A stretch of 8,956 bases of DNA from Microcaldota archaeon (GTDB lineage Archaea; Micrarchaeota; Micrarchaeia; Micrarchaeales; Micrarchaeaceae): positions 1 through 8,956 of the forward strand of contig JAKATY010000016.1 in the NCBI GenBank assembly GCA_021827955.1. Reading direction: 5' to 3'. Under the pieces are notes generated by a model, which ran no database searches, was not told where the DNA came from, and was given only the letters and a program-made list of their open reading frames with translations. Position 1 is the first letter of the stretch. Every line of letters starts with the position of its first letter. Shown here one piece after another: positions 6,333 through 8,956 of this stretch. A program made the translations under genes and the position numbers.

Positions 6333-7163
6333 ATGGCGATAAACGAGGATACCAAGCTGGAGGAGCTGCAGCGCATAAAGGGCGAGCTTAGGGAGCTACT
6401 GCCTTTGCTATCAAAATGGCGTGTAGAAGAGCTACAAAAGCTAGTATCGGAGCATTACACTAAAAAGTGGAGAAAAAGGCGTTTTACGAAATATGGGGCT
6501 ATCAACAAGGGCTTCACGCAACGCGAGCTTGACCTGTTCCTTGACGCTGTGAAAGAGCCTCGCTTTAAGCTATTGTTCTCCTATCAGGCCTATCTGGGCC
6601 TTAGGATAGGCGAGGCCTGCAAGCTCAATATGAGGGATTTTGATTTCAAGATAAGGGAGCTTAGGGTCAATACGGAGAAGGCCCATACGCTAGACACGCT
6701 GATAGTGCCTCAATTCCTATTTGAGCAAACGCTGGAATACATACGAACAAATCAAAAGGCGATAGAAGGCGCACAAGGCTATCTTTTCTACAAAGACCAG
6801 CAGAAAAGCAGGAAGGGAACGCCTTACTTAGACCTCAATTACGTTAGGAATAGATTTAGGGAATACATCTCGCTTGTCGCTCTTAATGAAGCATATGCTT
6901 CTACTGATGAAACTATACCAAATAGAACCAAGCGGACTCTGCACAGGCTTACAACGCATTCGCTGAGGCATTATGCAATTACCACTTTCAACAGGGCTGT
7001 TAATGGGAATATTACGCTCACTAAGGCGTTTGCTCGGCATAGAGAAATCGGCTCAACGCAGGTCTATATCCATACGACAAAAGATGAGCTTTATGGAGCG
7101 ATAGACCAAATGTTTTCTCAAAAATCCTTTAACACAACAAAGGCAATATTATATGGAAAATAA
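6333..7163 (+). CDS. Tyrosine recombinase / integrase
   Basis: 276 residues from ATG 6333 (positions below are counted from GTG 6324; subtract 3). It cuts and rejoins DNA at the attachment site through a covalent 3'-phosphotyrosine. All catalytic residues are visible: R94 in YLGLRIGEACKL, K119 of the beta hairpin in NTEKAHT, H212-x-x-R215 in THSLRHYAI, H239 in AFARHREIGSTQ and the nucleophile Y248 in VYIHTT. The first 60 residues are helical and basic (KKWRKRRFTKYG), probably the arm/core DNA-binding part. It is of the whole, non-partitioned type. It overlaps by 11 bases with a 47-residue membrane ORF, so it may head an operon reaching to the right attachment site. Since it lies between repeats matching tRNA-Trp, it presumably inserted this element. 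XerA-type chromosomal recombinases are similar, but the context favours a mobile integrase. Confidence 0.92.
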   Translation: MAINEDTKLEELQRIKGELRELLPLLSKWRVEELQKLVSEHYTKKWRKRRFTKYGAINKGFTQRELDLFLDAVKEPRFKLLFSYQAYLGLRIGEACKLNMRDFDFKIRELRVNTEKAHTLDTLIVPQFLFEQTLEYIRTNQKAIEGAQGYLFYKDQQKSRKGTPYLDLNYVRNRFREYISLVALNEAYASTDETIPNRTKRTLHRLTTHSLRHYAITTFNRAVNGNITLTKAFARHREIGSTQVYIHTTKDELYGAIDQMFSQKSFNTTKAILYGK

Positions 7164-7296
7164 CTTTAAATTTTTTATAAAATTTGCAATATTTTATCTG
7201 ACAGGATACATCCTGTCGGATTTTTTATTATTGATGTTTGGAATTTTATTCATTTCCATAACCGCATTATTAATATTGATTTCAAATATAATGTAG
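7153..7296 (+). CDS. 47-residue two-helix membrane peptide overlapping the integrase end
   Basis: ATG 7153 lies inside the last codons of the integrase (11-base overlap, different frame) and the ORF runs 47 codons to TAG 7294-7296. The N-terminus is basic (MENNFKFFIK), followed by hydrophobic residues almost to the end, with a short break at GYILSD near 18-23: two probable helices. It is followed 9 bases later by the 368-residue membrane protein, so it fills what would otherwise be a gap. The overlap suggests translational coupling to the integrase. Its composition is strongly A/T-rich, like the next gene, and such DNA yields hydrophobic ORFs by chance, so coding is plausible but unproven. 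Confidence 0.45.
   Translation: MENNFKFFIKFAIFYLTGYILSDFLLLMFGILFISITALLILISNIM
7200..7217. repeat. Perfect 8-bp inverted repeat followed by a T-run
   Basis: GACAGGAT, a 2-base centre AC, then ATCCTGTC; GGA and TTTTTT (7221-7226) follow on the + strand. It resembles an intrinsic terminator hairpin about 40 bases after the integrase stop, but the 2-base loop is too tight for the full stem (the innermost pairs would open), and the site lies inside the 47-residue ORF. It could equally be a binding site for a dimeric regulator or for the recombinase. Confidence 0.5.
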
Positions 7297-7305
7297 GGAT
7301 ACGAT

Positions 7306-8412
7306 ATGAACAATCAGAGTCTTGAAAAGTCAGCAGATATTAAAGATAAATTTGAGGTATTACAAATGTCTGTTAAAGATAAACTAACTGATGCCGAGAA
7401 TCAACGTGCTGACATAAAAGAAATCGGCAATCTAATTGTTCCTTCTATTATGACAATTATAACATTTGTTGTCGGTATCCTATTGAATATTTTGTATTAT
7501 TGGATCTCAGCAGCATTTCTACTCATGCTTGTTTGGCTTGCGATTTTTATAGTAATATCAATGAAGTCCCCAAAGACCATATTTGAACCGAATCTCTTAA
7601 GGAAAAATTATTTATCGTTTGCTAAAACTAATGCGTCTGCTACCTACTCTCTAGTTGTTATTTATATAATTGCTTTAATTCCTTTAATTTTATTATTAAC
7701 TAATCTTATACCAGTAGTTAATGCTTTTAACCCGATTCTACCTACAATTGCAGTTGTTTTGGTTATCATATCTGGTATTTTAACTCCCTCTTTTGTTTTA
7801 AGAATGACAGCAAGCCCCATATTTCAAGAATTCTATAAATTGTATAAAGTATCTGGTGAACATAGGAGTGGTAATTATGACCTTTGGAAAAAAGAGCCAG
7901 AAAAACTTAGGAACGCAAATAAAAAAATGGGGGCTTTCATTTTTCTCTTTATACTCGGAGTGGGTGTTTTATTTGTTATTACTTTCTCCGAATCATTAAA
8001 ATTGATAGGGAATATCCCAGTTCTGTTATTTTTCTTAGCTATGGAACTTCTAGCTTCTTTCTATTTGCAAAAGTATTTCTCCGCTTCAGATGCGAAAAAA
8101 GAGCTTTGGGATACTATTGATAATCTCACTAAACTAAATGATAAACTCCATAAGCTCTCTATAGATAATAATTATACAGAAACATATTATAGCGCTCTTA
8201 AAAAGCAATTTTTGCTTGCGAAGAAATATGATATAGGTATAAATAACATTTTTAAGTTTATATCAACATATAATTTTACTATGAATGAAGATTATTATGA
8301 GAATACATATCTGAATAAAGATGGCAACATGGTGGATAATGGTAATAAGTCAGAATCTCAATCTATTCAACCTACGCAATCTAAAAAAGAAAATGGGGCC
8401 GCCGGGATTTGA
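7306..8412 (+). CDS. Six-helix membrane protein of unknown function, ending inside tRNA-Trp
   Basis: 368 residues; not recognised. Residues 1-40 are polar and probably helical (possible coiled coil around LEKSADIKDKFEVLQMSVKD). Hydrophobic segments lie at about 42-62, 67-86, 114-134, 145-165, 208-227 and 236-254. The soluble part after 255 is helical and charged, then ends in an Asn/Gln/Ser/Lys-rich tail. A cytosolic loop at 170-206 separates helices 4 and 5. ATG 7306 is preceded by a weak AGGGAT. The gene is much more A/T-rich than the chromosome (TTA, ATT, AAT codons). The last five residues (GAAGI) and the TGA (8410-8412) come from the tRNA-Trp 3' end, so the integrated form has an end set by the insertion site. 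It might be a defence effector, a channel-like protein or a surface function of the element; nothing in the sequence decides. Confidence 0.75.
   Translation: MNNQSLEKSADIKDKFEVLQMSVKDKLTDAENQRADIKEIGNLIVPSIMTIITFVVGILLNILYYWISAAFLLMLVWLAIFIVISMKSPKTIFEPNLLRKNYLSFAKTNASATYSLVVIYIIALIPLILLLTNLIPVVNAFNPILPTIAVVLVIISGILTPSFVLRMTASPIFQEFYKLYKVSGEHRSGNYDLWKKEPEKLRNANKKMGAFIFLFILGVGVLFVITFSESLKLIGNIPVLLFFLAMELLASFYLQKYFSASDAKKELWDTIDNLTKLNDKLHKLSIDNNYTETYYSALKKQFLLAKKYDIGINNIFKFISTYNFTMNEDYYENTYLNKDGNMVDNGNKSESQSIQPTQSKKENGAAGI
8394..8405 (+). repeat. Right attachment-site copy, 3' end of tRNA-Trp
   Basis: TGGGGCCGCCGG, identical to 5550-5561. On the - strand it is the discriminator A, the 3' acceptor strand and the last four bases of the T-stem of the intact tRNA-Trp. 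This is the copy that rebuilds the tRNA after insertion. Confidence 0.8.
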
Positions 8413-8428
8413 ACCCGGATTTGCTGGT

Positions 8429-8497
8429 TTCTTCATATCTCGATTTGCATTCCAGATTATCATCATTGCGGTTGCCCGCTCATCCGGCATAAAATAT
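8429..8497 (-). ncRNA. tRNA-Trp intron, probable box C/D guide RNA
   Basis: In 5' to 3' order on the - strand: ATGA (8480-8483, box-D-like), GCGG-GCAA-CCGC hairpin (8468-8479), ATGATGA (8460-8466, a perfect RTGATGA box C), ATCTGGA (8451-8457), CAAA (8444-8447, a degenerate D' candidate) and TGAAGA (8430-8435, C'-like). ATCTGGA is the exact complement of TCCAGAT, which covers T33, C34, C35, A36, G37 and the first two intron bases; the G facing C34 is the fifth base before CAAA, matching the C/D rule. In other archaea the tRNA-Trp intron guides 2'-O-methylation of C34 and U39. Here position 39 is C and I find no second guide. The hairpin joining the D-like and C boxes implies a permuted or circular form. 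Confidence 0.55.
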
Positions 8498-8559
8498 CTG
8501 GAGCCAGCCGCGCTGCCAAGTTACGCTACAGCCCCTGCTTCTTGAATAGGGAAACCAAG

Positions 8560-8567
8560 ATATAAAT
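8560..8567. promoter_or_regulatory. TATA box shared by tRNA-Trp and the Nudix gene
   Basis: ATATAAAT is centred about 28 bases from the tRNA 5' end (8535, - strand) and about 25 bases from the Nudix ATG (8588, + strand). No second TATA-like box is seen between the two genes (52 bases), so both transcripts may depend on this element. Confidence 0.6.
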
Positions 8568-8587
8568 GCCTACTGCGTAAGGGCATC

Positions 8588-8956
8588 ATGCGAAAGGTGC
8601 TTTTCCGCGGTCAAGATTTCAGCGTAGTGGAGCACGATGCCCTGGTGAGGGGAAAACGCTACAGGTTTGCAAGAGTTGTCGAGAGGGATTCGTCCGTTAT
8701 CCTGCCGTTTCTTGATGACGGCCGTATCGTGCTTGAAAGGCAGTACAGGCATGCGATAGGCAGATGGGTATATGAGCTGCCAGCAGGCCACATAGAGAAA
8801 GGAGAGTCTCCGGCAAAGGCTGCGGCAAGGGAGCTCAAGGAGGAGACCGGTTACAGCGCCAGGGAGATGAACTTCTTGTTCAAGACATACGAGCTGCCCA
8901 ATCTCACATCTGCAATACGGCACTACTATGTGGCGAGGGGGCTGGTGCGAGGCAGG
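8588..8956 (+). CDS. Nudix hydrolase, ADP-ribose pyrophosphatase-like (3' end outside window)
   Basis: 123 codons are visible with no stop; the C-terminus is beyond the window. It hydrolyses a nucleoside diphosphate linked to another group, most likely ADP-ribose to AMP and ribose 5-phosphate. The Nudix box is complete at 67-89: G-x5-E-x7-REL-x-EE-x-GY, read from GHIEKGESPAKAAARELKEE followed by TGY. It supplies the Glu residues that bind Mg2+. Before it, RQYRHAIGRWVYELPAG at 51-67 is typical of the ADP-ribose pyrophosphatase branch rather than MutT. ATG 8588 is chosen because TATAAA lies about 25 bases upstream, with no Shine-Dalgarno sequence. Codon use matches the left chromosomal block, so this gene lies outside the element. 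Confidence 0.88.
   Translation, partial: MRKVLFRGQDFSVVEHDALVRGKRYRFARVVERDSSVILPFLDDGRIVLERQYRHAIGRWVYELPAGHIEKGESPAKAAARELKEETGYSAREMNFLFKTYELPNLTSAIRHYYVARGLVRGR

Larger units (their letters stand above)
5550..8405. mobile_element. Integrative element inserted at the 3' end of tRNA-Trp (2.84 kb)
   Basis: The segment lies between two copies of TGGGGCCGCCGG (5550-5561 and 8394-8405), 2844 bases apart. The right copy is the 3' end of tRNA-Trp (last four T-stem bases, 3' acceptor strand and discriminator A); the left copy stands free after uppP. A complete tyrosine recombinase (6333-7163) lies inside. Tyrosine recombinases commonly insert elements at the 3' end of tRNA genes and rebuild the tRNA from the element's own copy, which is exactly this arrangement. 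The cargo is small membrane proteins and one large one. Base composition changes inside, most strongly from 7160 to 8390. The recombinase gene is not split by the attachment site, unlike the SSV-type arrangement. No replication initiator, partition or capsid gene is recognised, so it could be a degraded plasmid, a satellite or a minimal mobile module. Confidence 0.8.
8394..8535 (-). tRNA. tRNA-Trp (anticodon CCA) with a 69-nt intron
   Basis: Acceptor strand GGGGCTG pairs with CGGCCCC (one G-T wobble); discriminator A73; no encoded CCA. D-stem GCGT/GCGC surrounds a loop with the conserved GG. The anticodon stem is GCTGG/CCAGC with loop CTCCAG+A, giving anticodon CCA and A38 after the splice. 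T-arm is CCGGG-TTCAAAT-CCCGG. The exons are 8498-8535 and 8394-8428; the intron (8429-8497) sits between positions 37 and 38, the usual archaeal place. The bulge-helix-bulge is imperfect: CTCC can face GAAG with one mismatch. The mature length is 73 nt. The intron contains a probable C/D guide RNA. The 3' end is the attachment site of the neighbouring element. A TATA box lies about 28 bases upstream of G1. Confidence 0.93.

Noticed and set aside
7172..7182. TTTTTATAAAA as a promoter for the 368-residue membrane gene
   Set aside because: It is more than 120 bases from ATG 7306, and A/T-rich DNA of this kind gives TATA-like strings by chance.
5535..8393. CRISPR array, insertion sequence or transposase
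   Set aside because: No regularly spaced repeats, no terminal inverted repeats at the boundaries and no DDE-type gene; the recombinase is of the tyrosine class.
8444..8483. Second guide in the tRNA-Trp intron for position 39
   Set aside because: Position 39 is C, and the sequence before the D-like box matches the 3' exon only with mismatches and at the wrong distance.
8321..8545. 74-residue + strand ORF containing GPPGFEPGF
   Set aside because: This is the well-known false peptide obtained by translating the antisense of a tRNA T-arm; it runs through tRNA-Trp and its intron.
8570..8923. 117-residue - strand ORF
   Set aside because: Antisense to the Nudix gene, whose + strand frame has a complete Nudix box.

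Overview
The window reads as archaeal chromosome. The evidence is an archaeal-type isoprenoid cluster that includes isopentenyl phosphate kinase, an intron-containing tRNA-Trp without an encoded CCA end, and several genes whose start codon lies about 25-27 bases downstream of a TATA-like box with no leader (the leaderless archaeal pattern). Chromosomal genes favour AGG/AGA and ATA codons. The lineage cannot be fixed from this sequence; a Thermoplasmata-like or DPANN/Micrarchaeota-like archaeon is a guess only.

Left chromosomal block (1-5534, all + strand). The tail of a phosphoribosyltransferase is followed by a tight three-gene cluster: mevalonate kinase, a diphosphomevalonate/phosphomevalonate decarboxylase homologue, and isopentenyl phosphate kinase (gaps of 10 and 8 bases). 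Together they could take mevalonate to isopentenyl diphosphate by an alternative mevalonate route. The mevalonate kinase frame carries an in-frame TAG (466-468), although homology continues in the same frame on both sides. Next come a HAD hydrolase and a proline dehydrogenase separated by 2 bases, then a UppP/BacA-type polyprenyl-diphosphate phosphatase, which fits the isoprenoid theme.

Accessory block (5550-8405). A 12-bp direct repeat, TGGGGCCGCCGG, occurs 16 bases after the uppP stop and again as the 3' end of tRNA-Trp. Between the copies are a complete tyrosine recombinase with all catalytic residues, several small membrane proteins on both strands and a 368-residue six-helix membrane protein, much of it far more AT-rich than the flanks. 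I read this as a 2.84-kb integrative element inserted at the 3' end of tRNA-Trp. It has no recognisable replication or virion gene. The last large ORF runs across the attachment site and borrows its stop codon from the tRNA; in the excised circle it would stay open for another 105 codons.

Right chromosomal block (8394-8956). tRNA-Trp(CCA) on the - strand holds a 69-nt intron after position 37. The intron contains a perfect box C, a GCAA-capped stem and a 7-nt complement to the anticodon, so it is probably an intron-encoded C/D guide RNA. Diverging from it is an ADP-ribose-pyrophosphatase-like Nudix hydrolase, cut by the window end. One TATA box sits about 25-28 bases from the start of both. 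Without the element, the ancestral order would be uppP, tRNA-Trp(-), Nudix(+).
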